A stretch of 64,000 nucleotides of DNA from an uncultured Pedosphaera sp. (GTDB taxonomy: Bacteria > Verrucomicrobiota > Verrucomicrobiia > Limisphaerales > Pedosphaeraceae): positions 19,129 to 83,128 of the forward strand of contig CAIXFN010000067.1 in assembly GCA_903918755.1 (NCBI GenBank). The letters are read 5' to 3'. The stretch's first letter is position 1; every line of letters begins with the position of its first letter. The notes under the pieces were generated by a model, which saw only the letters and a list, made by a program, of their open reading frames with translations, made no database searches and was not told the origin of the DNA. The position numbers were made by a program, and so were the translations under genes. This document shows, piece after piece, positions 56,260 to 63,927 of the stretch.

Positions 56260-56762
56260 TGGAGCAGGGCCAGTAGTTCCGTGTCCGCTTTGGGTTCCGG
56301 ATTGGCCGACCGGCCAATGGCGTTGATGGCATCGAAATCCGCGAACCATTCCGGACTCGCCGCCACCATTTCATAGACCTGGGCGGCGTCCTCCGCGAGG
56401 ACGCGCCGTTGGCGCAATTCCAAGCTGCGGAAGCCCAGCAGGCTGCCGCCCACCACCACACTGGCCAGCGCCATGCGCGGCAGCCAGCGAAAGATCCAAC
56501 CGAATTTCTGGTGCTCCGCCTGCCGCGCGCGCCGGGATTCTTCACGGGCCACTTCCTGCAGGATGCGCGCCGTAAAATTGGAGGATACCGGCGCCGCCGC
56601 CGGCAGGATTTCGAGAGCCCGGTTCAACGCGGCTTCTGCTTCCCATTCCGCCCGGTCATCCGGCTCCGTCGCCAGGCAGTCCGCCACTTGCGCCGCTTCC
56701 GCCGCCGTCAGCGGCCGCCGCCTGTTCAAGTCCCGCAGATGCTCAAGACCGGGTTGTTTCAT
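56256..56762 (-). CDS. Putative membrane anti-sigma factor
   Basis: A 168-residue protein whose N-terminal ~70 residues are a soluble helical domain with an acidic start (LRDLNRRRPLTAAEAAQVADCLATEPDDRAEWEAE contains several acidic turns). One membrane helix lies at about 100-120 (WLPRMALASVVVGGSLLGF), then a short periplasmic tail. The size, topology and position directly after an ECF sigma gene fit a cytoplasmic-domain anti-sigma factor. There is no Zn-binding HxxxCxxC, so it is not a classical ZAS type. Confidence 0.65.
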   Translation of the reverse strand: MKQPGLEHLRDLNRRRPLTAAEAAQVADCLATEPDDRAEWEAEAALNRALEILPAAAPVSSNFTARILQEVAREESRRARQAEHQKFGWIFRWLPRMALASVVVGGSLLGFRSLELRQRRVLAEDAAQVYEMVAASPEWFADFDAINAIGRSANPEPKADTELLALLQ

Positions 56763-56812
56763 AAAGATCCACTTCTAGTAATTCAAAAACCGGACCGCCG
56801 GCAAAGTTGCGC

Positions 56813-57418
56813 TCATTTTTCCGCTTCCCCCCACGCGCCCGTGCGCAAATAGGGCTTTAGTTTCTCCTTCAGGGTCTCCCGTCCCCGATGAATCAGCGAT
56901 TTGGTCGCCGACACGGAGCAACCCAGCACGGCGGCGATTTCCTCATAGCTCAACTCCTCCTGCCGGCATAAAATAATGGCCGTCCGCTGGGTTTCGGGCA
57001 GGTCCGCGACCGCCTCCCGCACCTTATCCTCCAATTCCCGCTGGAGCAGCCCGGCGGTCGGTGAGGGGGTCTGGCGGTCTTCGAACTGGCGCGCCGGTTG
57101 TTCTTCGCCGTCGCCGTACGTTGCCTCCAGCGAATCCGCCGGATGTCGCGCCCGCCGGCGCAGTTCATTCAGGCATAAATTCCGGGCGATGGTGAACAGC
57201 CAGGTGGTGAATTTGGCGGCGGGCTGGTAGCGGTGCGCCGATTTATATACCTGCAGGAACACGGTTTGCGCCAGATCTTCCGCCTCGGTCCCGTCCCGCA
57301 GCGACCGGTAAATGACATTTACGACCGGCTGCTTGTACTTCTCCACCAATTCAGCAAATGCCGCCGCGTCCCCGCGTTTGACGCGGAGCATCAGTTCGGC
57401 ATCAGGATCGGCAGCCAT
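56813..57418 (-). CDS. ECF-type RNA polymerase sigma factor
   Basis: A 201-residue sigma-70 family group 4 factor. Region 2 has DLAQTVFLQVYKSAHRYQP and FTTWLFTIARNLCLNELRRRAR, and region 4 has LPETQRTAIILCRQEELSYEEIAAVLGCSVSATKSLIHRGRE. Its gene is first of a three-gene operon with the putative anti-sigma and DUF3106 genes, a usual sigma/anti-sigma/sensor arrangement. Target promoters are unknown. Confidence 0.94.
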   Translation of the reverse strand: MAADPDAELMLRVKRGDAAAFAELVEKYKQPVVNVIYRSLRDGTEAEDLAQTVFLQVYKSAHRYQPAAKFTTWLFTIARNLCLNELRRRARHPADSLEATYGDGEEQPARQFEDRQTPSPTAGLLQRELEDKVREAVADLPETQRTAIILCRQEELSYEEIAAVLGCSVSATKSLIHRGRETLKEKLKPYLRTGAWGEAEK

Positions 57419-57549
57419 TAATCAACCCACTCTGCCAAACACCGCCCCCCGGACAAAGTTCTAAATACCCCGCATCTTTTCCAGTTCCCCCGGCCTCACT
57501 TGTGTCGGCGCTTGCCTTGCCGGCCGTTTGCCACCAAAATTTGGCGCCG

Positions 57550-60321
57550 ATGCAAAGCGTCCACGAACTCATTGAAGCCCGTTCCGCCAGCCGGTTAACC
57601 CTCCCGGCCGGCCGGTTGCCGGCGCAGGAGATTGCGCGCTACAAAACGTTTCTCAAGGTCGAAAGCCATCGGCTGCGCATCCGCCACCGCGGCGGTGCCG
57701 GCGGCCGCGAAATCTGCCGGGCCCGCGCCGAGGTCTTTGATTGGCTCCTCCGCCGCATGTGGGAGGCCATCCGGGCCAGTCTGACTCTCCAGGCCCAGAA
57801 GGAATTTCCCCCCATCGCCCTGGTCGCCCTCGGCGGTTACGGACGTTCGGAACTCAATCCGTGCAGCGACATTGATTTCATGTTCCTGCACGATGGCCAG
57901 GTCGGCACTGGCAACCGCCCCCTGCCTTATCTGTCCCGGCTCATGGACGGCATTCTTTATCCCTTGTGGGATCTTGGCCTCAAGATCGGCTACTCGGTCC
58001 GTACCGTGGAGGAGGCCGTGCGCGCCGCCTTGGACGATATGCAGTCCCAAACTTCCCTCATCGAATGCCGGCTCGTCATTGGCAGCGAACCGTTGTTCCA
58101 GAAACTGCAGAAGGCGGTCCTGGCCCGGTGCGTGGAAGGTCATGAAGATTCTTATATTGCGGCCCGGCTGCAGGATCAGGCCACGCGCCATGCCAAATTT
58201 GGAAATTCGCCCTGCATGCAGGAGCCCAATATCAAAAACGGCTGCGGCGGGCTGCGGGATCACCAGAACCTGCTCTGGATGACCTGGTTCAAATACCGGA
58301 CGCGTTCCCTGGCCGAATTGGAACAGCGGGAACTCATCAGCCCGCTGGAACGCCGCCAGTTGGAGACCGCCTATGACTATCTCCTCCGCGTTCGCAATGA
58401 ACTTCATTATCATACCGGCCGGGCGGTGGATGCCCTCACCAAGAGCGTCCAGCCCGCCGTCGCGACGCATCTTGGTTTTGCCGAGCGATCCCCCAGCCTC
58501 CGACTGGAGAAATTCATGGGGGAGTATTACCGGCACGCGCGCAACATTTACCTGATCAACCGGACTCTGGAACAGCGCTTTGCCCTCCAACCTCCGCCCA
58601 AGCGCCTCCAGTTCATCCGCTCGCTCCTGCCCAAACGCCGGTCCAATGCGCTCGAGCCTGCGGTGGACGGCTTCCGGTTTATCGACGGCTATATCCAGGC
58701 GGCCGCCCCCCGGGTTTTCAAGGAACAACCCCGCCGCCTCATGCGAGTGTTCCTTTATGCCCAGCAACGCGGCCTGCGGCTGCATCCCGACCTGGCCCAA
58801 CTCATCCGGAGTCAATTGGCTCTCGCTGACCGCGCCTTTCTCCGGGATGAGCATGTCGCCGAATCCTTCCTCGCGATCCTGAACCAGCGCGGGAATGTCG
58901 CCCCGATCCTTCGCGCCATGCACGAAGTCGGTCTGCTGGGCAAGTACATCCCCGAGTTCGGCAAACTCACCTGCCTCGTTCAGCATGAGTTTTACCACGT
59001 TTACACGGCCGACGAGCATACCCTCGTCTGCCTCGAGCAGTTGGACCGCATCTGGGATGCCAAGACGGAACCGCACGCCGGTTACGCCTCGCTCTTTCGC
59101 GAACTCGAACGCCCGCACCTCCTTTACCTGGCCCTGCTCCTCCACGATGTCGGCAAGGCGGATCCGCACGGCCATCACGAAATCGCCAGTAGCGACCTCG
59201 CCGCCCGCGTGGCCCAACGCCTGGGACTGGATGGCGCCGCCACCCACAACCTCCGGCTCGTGATCGAGAATCACTTGCTCATGGCCAGCGTTTCCCAGCG
59301 GCGCGATCTGGAGGATCCGGAGGTCATTCGTGCCTTCGTGAATCAAATGCAAAATCTGGAGGTGCTGCGGCTCCTCACCCTGCACACCTTTGTCGATTCC
59401 GAGGGCACCAGCGACAAACTCTGGAACGATTTCAAAAACAGTCTCCTCTGGACGCTCCATCGCAAGGCGCTGCCCCTGCTGGCGGGCGGGGCGGAAAGCC
59501 GCCGGGCCGGGGCCAAGGAGCGGGAACTCCTCGCGGATGAAATTCATCACCTCACCAAAGGCCGCATCAATCAGGAGGAATTGCAGGCCCATTTCGCCGC
59601 CCTGCCGCAACGCTACTTTCAAATCCATTCGGCCGAGGAGATCAACCGCGACATGGTTCTCGTCCACCGTTTCCTGCACCTGCAGCTCGACCTGGACGGC
59701 AATGCGCTGGAACCGGTCACGGACTGGCACAATGAACCCGATCGCGGCTATACCATGGCCAAGATCTGCACCTGGGACCGCACCGGCCTGTTCAGCAATC
59801 TGGCCGGGTCTTTCAGCGCAGCCGGCCTGAACATCCTCACCGCCCAGGTTTTCACGCGCGCCGACGAGATCGTCCTCGACACTTTTTCCGTGGTGGATGC
59901 CACCACCGGCAAAATGGTCAATCGCGAGGAACGGGAGAAATTTGAAACCATTCTGATCAAAGTCCTGACTGGCGCGGAGGTGGATCTCCGCGCCCTGATC
60001 GCCCGCCAGAAGTCTGCCCGCCCCCTGTTTCAATCCTACGCCGGCGACCGCATCCCCACCACCATCCGGTTTGATAACGAAACCTCCGCCGACCGTACCG
60101 CCATGGAAGTGGAAACCGAGGATCGTCTCGGCCTCCTTTACGTCATCTCCCAAAGTCTGGCGGAATTGAATCTCAACATTTACGCCGCCAAAATCGTCAC
60201 AGAAAAGGGGGCGGCCATCGACACGTTCTACCTCAGCGAAAAAGGCGGCGCCAAAATCACCGACACCGGCCGCCAATCGTTCATCGAACGCAAAATCCGG
60301 GGCGCCATCAACAATCTCTGA
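57550..60321 (+). CDS. glnD: Bifunctional [protein-PII] uridylyltransferase/uridylyl-removing enzyme
   Basis: Nitrogen-status sensor that modifies PII proteins. The 923-residue protein has the nucleotidyltransferase motif GGYGRSELNPCSDID at about 95-109, an HD domain (LLLHDVGKADPHGHHE at about 529), and two C-terminal ACT domains at about 735-800 and 852-920 (CTWDRTGLFSNLAG and VETEDRLGLLYVIS). All parts are complete. The start at ATG 57550 is chosen; GTG 57502 in the same frame is possible. No glnB/glnK nearby. Confidence 0.96.
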   Translation: MQSVHELIEARSASRLTLPAGRLPAQEIARYKTFLKVESHRLRIRHRGGAGGREICRARAEVFDWLLRRMWEAIRASLTLQAQKEFPPIALVALGGYGRSELNPCSDIDFMFLHDGQVGTGNRPLPYLSRLMDGILYPLWDLGLKIGYSVRTVEEAVRAALDDMQSQTSLIECRLVIGSEPLFQKLQKAVLARCVEGHEDSYIAARLQDQATRHAKFGNSPCMQEPNIKNGCGGLRDHQNLLWMTWFKYRTRSLAELEQRELISPLERRQLETAYDYLLRVRNELHYHTGRAVDALTKSVQPAVATHLGFAERSPSLRLEKFMGEYYRHARNIYLINRTLEQRFALQPPPKRLQFIRSLLPKRRSNALEPAVDGFRFIDGYIQAAAPRVFKEQPRRLMRVFLYAQQRGLRLHPDLAQLIRSQLALADRAFLRDEHVAESFLAILNQRGNVAPILRAMHEVGLLGKYIPEFGKLTCLVQHEFYHVYTADEHTLVCLEQLDRIWDAKTEPHAGYASLFRELERPHLLYLALLLHDVGKADPHGHHEIASSDLAARVAQRLGLDGAATHNLRLVIENHLLMASVSQRRDLEDPEVIRAFVNQMQNLEVLRLLTLHTFVDSEGTSDKLWNDFKNSLLWTLHRKALPLLAGGAESRRAGAKERELLADEIHHLTKGRINQEELQAHFAALPQRYFQIHSAEEINRDMVLVHRFLHLQLDLDGNALEPVTDWHNEPDRGYTMAKICTWDRTGLFSNLAGSFSAAGLNILTAQVFTRADEIVLDTFSVVDATTGKMVNREEREKFETILIKVLTGAEVDLRALIARQKSARPLFQSYAGDRIPTTIRFDNETSADRTAMEVETEDRLGLLYVISQSLAELNLNIYAAKIVTEKGAAIDTFYLSEKGGAKITDTGRQSFIERKIRGAINNL

Positions 60322-61626
60322 GCAAACCACTTCCCCAAAGCTCCCGGAGTGGTGAGGGCGCGTCTTAGAATTTGGCAAAAAGCGGCGAAGCATCCGACTT
60401 TAATTTGGAAGCAGTGCGGTGGAGCGAAACTGGACCCGTCTACGCTGAGAGCTACGCCGGGCAGGTTAAGTTTGTGTAACCTGGACTGGGGCGGAAACCC
60501 GGAATTTATTGGCCGCGACAATGCGCAAAAGGGGACGAGGGGTTTTCACGCGGAGGCGCGGAGACCGCGGAGGACAGCGAGGGTGCGGACAGACCGATCC
60601 AGCGAAACTGGATTAAGTGTCCGGAACCTGGACTCGGGGACGGAAACCCGGAAATGATTAGCCACAAGAGTTCACAAAGAGCACAGAGGGGAACTGGTCA
60701 AGCGGTGAACAAAGTTGGCAAGGTGAATTCTGTACCGCTCTCCGCAGATGGAAACTGGATTAAGTGTCCGCAACCTGGACTGGGAGGGGAGGCCGGAGTC
60801 TGGTTGGCCGCAAAGATGCGCAAAAATCGCCAAAAGGAACCAGATGAGCGAAGATCGATGGATATTCCGGGTAATCCAGAACCGGCGCGGTGAATTCCGC
60901 CGGTAAGAGACGCGAAACTGGATTAAGTGTCCGGAACCTGGACTCGGAGGGGGAACCAGGAGATGGATTGGCCACAAGAGTTCACAAAGAGCACAGAGGG
61001 GAACTGATCAAGCCGTGAACAAAGTTTGCAAGGTGAACTCTGTTCCGACTGTGCGGGACGCGAAACTGGATTAAGTGTCCGGAACCTGGACTGATCCGGC
61101 TCGGATGGCGAGGGGATCACCTGTGGCGGTGGTGGCCAATAGGAGCGGGAGCAGGATTATCGATAACGGTATTGGCGCCATGATTGCGTGGGTTTGAAGG
61201 CGCGGTGGGGCGGGGGCGGTGGGCCGCATACCGGTTGGGACGGCACGCGGCGATGACCAGCGACGCGCAACTGCCCGGACTCATCCGCCGGGCAAACGGG
61301 TACACATTAATATGTCAAAGAGCAGGCTGAGCGGAACTTTGGTTCCGGTGGGCCAAAATTCAGGCGTTGCCGGGTATCAGCACGCCGGTGGCCGAAATTG
61401 GATCGGCTCCCATCCCTTCTTAGCACGAGTTGGGGCGTTGCGAATTCCTACGGGAGGAATTTAGGCGCATTTAGGTGGTAACGATCAGAGGGGCCTCCAA
61501 AGCGCGTCGGGCCACGCAAGCAAACCGGTCGCAGTGCCAAGTCGGCTGGAAAGAACGTTTTTCGCGAACCAAGCTATGGAGCGCAATATGGATGAGCCCT
61601 GTCACGGACGAGAGTCCGGCTCCTTT
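60322..61626. other. Gene-poor region with alternating tandem repeats
   Basis: No convincing protein gene. The left ~770 nt is made of repeat units described separately. Short frames exist but show biased, non-protein-like composition. Segments such as CACGCGGAGGCGCGGAG (60548-60564) and CACAAAGAGCACAGAGG are typical of dispersed intergenic repeats in this kind of genome. From ~61110 to 61626 the DNA is unremarkable except for a hairpin CGGAAC-TTTG-GTTCCG (61332-61347). Confidence 0.7.
60425..61092. repeat. Tandem A-B-A-B repeat array with a conserved 31-bp box
   Basis: A box beginning GAAACTGGATTAAGTGTCCG and ending AACCTGGACT occurs at 60604-60634, 60751-60781, 60914-60944 and 61062-61092, with a degenerate copy split over 60425-60490. 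Spacing is 147, 163 and 148 nt. The spacers alternate: A type (after boxes 60604 and 60914: GCCACAAGAGTTCACAAAG..) and B type (after the degenerate box and 60751: GGCCGC.A..ATGCGCAAAA). Thus the true period is about 310 nt. Each box can fold as a GTCC/GGAC hairpin. Confidence 0.85.
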
Positions 61627-62091
61627 CTATTGCTCGATCAACCCTTCCAACCTGCCTAATTTCGCAGCTTTTTGATCGAAGCTCCACAACGTGTCACATT
61701 TCAGCAACAGAGCCGAGGCCACATGGAGCAGGTCGTAGGTGCGAAAGCCATGTTTGGCGGTGTGTCGGAGGGCCAGATCCTCGAATTGCGCCTCGAGATC
61801 CGCTAAGTTCAAGTGGGCAGGGCGCAAGAAAGTGGGTTGGGCCAAATCCGATTGAAACATAGCCTGTGAAGCAGCCACCTGCTCCGCCGTGACGCGGGTT
61901 TGGCGCTGGGTGTTGCTCGTGAACGCGTAAAGCTGGAAAGCGTTGATCGTCTCCAAACGGTGCAGCCAGGACACGGGCAGGGGCGAAACGCCCGCAGCCT
62001 GGGCCATGGCCAAACGGCGAGCGGCCTCACCCGATTCGGGCATCGGCAGATAAAGCCGACAGAGGAAGTTGGTATCCGCGTACGGCTTCAT
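61627..62091 (-). CDS. PIN-domain toxin (VapC-like ribonuclease)
   Basis: A 154-residue PIN domain, likely the toxin of a type II toxin-antitoxin system. Four acidic residues match PIN catalytic positions: D6 (YADTNFL), E47 (RLETINAF), D120 (TYDLLHV) and D139 (SFDQK). Its start overlaps the antitoxin stop by 4 nt, the usual order (antitoxin first). It lies in the gene-poor, repeat-rich end of the window, consistent with recent transfer. Target RNA unknown. Confidence 0.85.
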   Translation of the reverse strand: MKPYADTNFLCRLYLPMPESGEAARRLAMAQAAGVSPLPVSWLHRLETINAFQLYAFTSNTQRQTRVTAEQVAASQAMFQSDLAQPTFLRPAHLNLADLEAQFEDLALRHTAKHGFRTYDLLHVASALLLKCDTLWSFDQKAAKLGRLEGLIEQ

Positions 62092-62339
62092 TCACCGGCG
62101 AGGAGTTTGTCCATTTGGCGGGTTTGTGCCCGGGTCAAAGGCTGGGAATAAACCCGGGCGATCCGGGCCGGAAAGTCGGGGAGAGCCGAGATGAGTCCTG
62201 GGCCGGCGTCTGCCTGAACCGTGTAGATCTTACCCCCGCGCCGCAGGATGCGGACTGCACCGTCGCGGTCACAGGCGTCCAGCACCTCACCAGGTCTTCG
62301 GTCCAAATCTCTGAGTGTAAAACTCTTCAACGCCGACAT
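62088..62339 (-). CDS. Antitoxin, Phd/AbrB-like (VapB)
   Basis: An 83-residue small protein upstream of the PIN gene with a 4-nt overlap. The ATG at 62339 starts MSALKSFTLRDLDRRPGEVLDACDRDG, the Phd/YefM-type N-terminal motif in which the helix-turn binds DNA. An Ile/Gly-rich middle (AVRILRRGGKIY) and a C-terminal helix (PLTRAQTRQMDKLL) would wrap the toxin. The frame to 62405 adds 22 residues that are not family-like. Phd-type rather than AbrB-type is my best reading. Confidence 0.78.
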   Translation of the reverse strand: MSALKSFTLRDLDRRPGEVLDACDRDGAVRILRRGGKIYTVQADAGPGLISALPDFPARIARVYSQPLTRAQTRQMDKLLAGE

Positions 62340-62441
62340 TTTGTCGGGATTGCCGCTCGTTGTCAAGATTCTTCGCGAGCTGGCCCGCCGGCACGATATT
62401 AACAACGAATTGCCGCTAAATTCCTTTCTGTGGTTGGGCCT

Positions 62442-62581
62442 GGCGCTGCGATACAGGACGTCGGCGACGAAGTGGGCAGGTTGACGTTTGGCTCAGGGCC
62501 GAGTTTGCCACAACCGCTTTCAGGGTTGGCGGGATTTAATGATGAGAACCCAAGGTAGGCGCTCGTGCCTCGCGCCAACCT
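62442..62581. repeat. Dispersed repeat X, copy 1
   Basis: A 140-bp element with a matching ungapped copy at 63784-63923. It includes GACGTCGGCGACGAAGTGGG, the inner CAACC..GGTTG hairpin, and ends in a 10-bp stem (AGGTAGGCGC with GCGCCAACCT, one mismatch, 9-nt loop) at 62553-62581. Confidence 0.85.
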
Positions 62582-62642
62582 GGGCTAGCTGGCACAACAC
62601 CTTTGGTGTTGGGGAGAGGGGGCCGGGTTATTTGCGTCGGTT

Positions 62643-62757
62643 TTTGGCGGGCGAGGAAGAATCATGGCACCACCTCTCCCCGGCCCTCTCCGCCATTGTG
62701 AATGGCAGCGAGGGAGAAGAAGCCTGGCTTGCCGGTGTTGCGGACCACGCAAGTTCC
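62643..62757. repeat. Dispersed repeat Y, copy 1
   Basis: About 115 bp, matching 63611-63725 with no gaps and a run of identity from ATGGCACCACCTCTCCCCGG through GCCATTGTGAATGGCAGCGAGG. The hairpin GCCATT-GTG-AATGGC is conserved in both copies. Confidence 0.82.
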
Positions 62758-62853
62758 ACGGTGATAGGAGTTCTGAGACTCCGGCGGCGGGGAGGATGGC
62801 CGATGGATTGTGGCGCACTTTCAGCGCTTGGGGATGGTTTTTAGGGAATGGTT

Positions 62854-62912
62854 CCTGGGGCGTCGCGGGGGACGCTTTGCCCCAGGCTGAGGGATCACGG
62901 GCCTTCAGCCCG
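62854..62912. repeat. Two adjacent hairpins (RNA- or REP-like)
   Basis: CCTGGGGC (62854-62861) pairs with GCCCCAGG (62879-62886), and the loop itself has a GCGTC/GACGC stem. Then CGGGC-CTTCA-GCCCG (62898-62912) follows. Such paired stems are usual in REP-like intergenic elements. Not obviously a terminator because there is no T-run. Confidence 0.5.
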
Positions 62913-63192
62913 CAGGGATTGTTGCGCACGGGGCTTTTGGTGGGGCGGGAGGGCGGGTTTGGGAGAGAGCCCCGGCTCCCACCCAGAAAGCCGGCAGCCG
63001 AACCGCCCAAGCACACGGTGTGGTGGCAGCCCAGGCCCGGTTTCCTCAATTGTGAACCCCGCCACTACCAGGGGAAATGCTTCTGACGGATGGGTCCGAC
63101 GGAGCAATCCGGGTGGGGTCGGCGCAGGATCGATATTGTGCGGTGCCGCTTTCCCCCGCAACCCTGCCGCCGCTCCGGTGTTTCATCCCTGC

Positions 63193-63582
63193 ATGCCTGA
63201 TCAACCCCGCCCCAATCTTTTTCTCACCCGCTGGCTCTGTCTGACCCTCATCACGCTGCTTGCGGGCTGCTCGACGACCAGCTCAACCGGCGTCAATCCC
63301 GCCACCCAGATTACCCTGCGCAATCTCAGCTACCGCGATGGCGGCCTCACCGGTGAACTGGTGAATCAATCACCGAAAACCGCCCGTACCATTACCCTCA
63401 CGGTTTCGTTTCTCGACGCGCAGGGCCAGACCATCCTGACCCAGGATTTCAAAGCCGTGCCTGGCGGCGACGGTCGCTCCCTGTCCCCGGGTTCCGCCAA
63501 ACATTTCCGCTATCAGGTTCGCTTCAACGCCGGCTCCGCCACCCCCACCGTCAGCGCTACCATTAAAACCGTTTTCGAGTAA
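63193..63582 (+). CDS. YcfL-like lipoprotein (DUF1425-type)
   Basis: A 129-residue exported lipoprotein from the ATG at 63193. Signal sequence FLTRWLCLTLITLLAGC has a lipobox LAGC. The mature part (ITLRNLSYRDGGLTGELVNQSPKTARTITLTVSFLDAQGQTI) reads as a small beta-sandwich of the YcfL type. The long frame from 62848 continues upstream through the repeats and is not real. It is flanked on both sides by repeats X and Y. Function unknown, possibly outer-membrane associated. Confidence 0.78.
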   Translation: MPDQPRPNLFLTRWLCLTLITLLAGCSTTSSTGVNPATQITLRNLSYRDGGLTGELVNQSPKTARTITLTVSFLDAQGQTILTQDFKAVPGGDGRSLSPGSAKHFRYQVRFNAGSATPTVSATIKTVFE

Positions 63583-63610
63583 GGCGCGGATTTGGCGTCC
63601 CGTGGGTGAG

Positions 63611-63725
63611 TTTGGCGGGCGGGGAAGATTGATGGCACCACCTCTCCCCGGCCCTCTCCGCCATTGTGAATGGCAGCGAGGGGGAAGAGGGCTGGGCTGC
63701 CGGCGTTGGGAGCCACGCGAGTTTC
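63611..63725. repeat. Dispersed repeat Y, copy 2
   Basis: Second copy of repeat Y, 29 nt after the lipoprotein stop; see the other copy for internal structure. Orientation is the same as copy 1. Here Y precedes X, the reverse of the order at 62.4-62.8 kb. Confidence 0.82.
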
Positions 63726-63783
63726 ATGGATGCAGGAGTCCTTGGCTTTTAATTTCCGTTGTGGCACCCCGTGCTTCGGGCGG

Positions 63784-63923
63784 GGCGCCGCGATTCAGGA
63801 CCTCGGCGACGAAGTGGGTATGTTAACGTTTGGCTCAGGGCCGAGTTTGCCACAACCGCTTTCAGGGTTGGCGGAATTTAATGATGGGAACCCAAGGTAG
63901 GCGCTCGTGCCTCGCGCCAACCT
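63784..63923. repeat. Dispersed repeat X, copy 2
   Basis: 140 bp, same length and orientation as copy 1. It ends in the AGGTAGGCGC/GCGCCAACCT stem at 63895-63923. It lies 58 nt after repeat Y copy 2. Confidence 0.85.
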
Positions 63924-63927
63924 TTAT

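Larger units (their letters stand above)
62340..63192. other. Gene-poor stretch between the TA locus and the YcfL-like lipoprotein
   Basis: No convincing gene. It holds repeat X copy 1, repeat Y copy 1, and a run of hairpins. Perfect ones include CAACACC-TTT-GGTGTTG (62595-62611) and GCCATT-GTG-AATGGC (62692-62706), plus the two at 62854-62912. The many frames are low complexity and Arg/Pro/Gly-rich, a repeat signature. Confidence 0.6.

Noticed and set aside
57595..60393. Very long open frame opposite glnD on the minus strand
   Set aside because: Shadow frame in high-GC DNA; glnD on the plus strand has full family motifs.
60604..61092. Repeats considered as a CRISPR array
   Set aside because: Box spacing is 147-163 nt, spacers repeat in an A-B-A-B order, and no cas gene is present.
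61219..61464. An 81-codon open frame after the repeat array
   Set aside because: No domain-like features, no good ribosome site, and its composition follows the repeat-like DNA around it.
62848..63192. N-terminal extension of the YcfL-like lipoprotein frame
   Set aside because: Runs through hairpins and low-complexity DNA; the true lipoprotein start with a signal peptide is at 63193.
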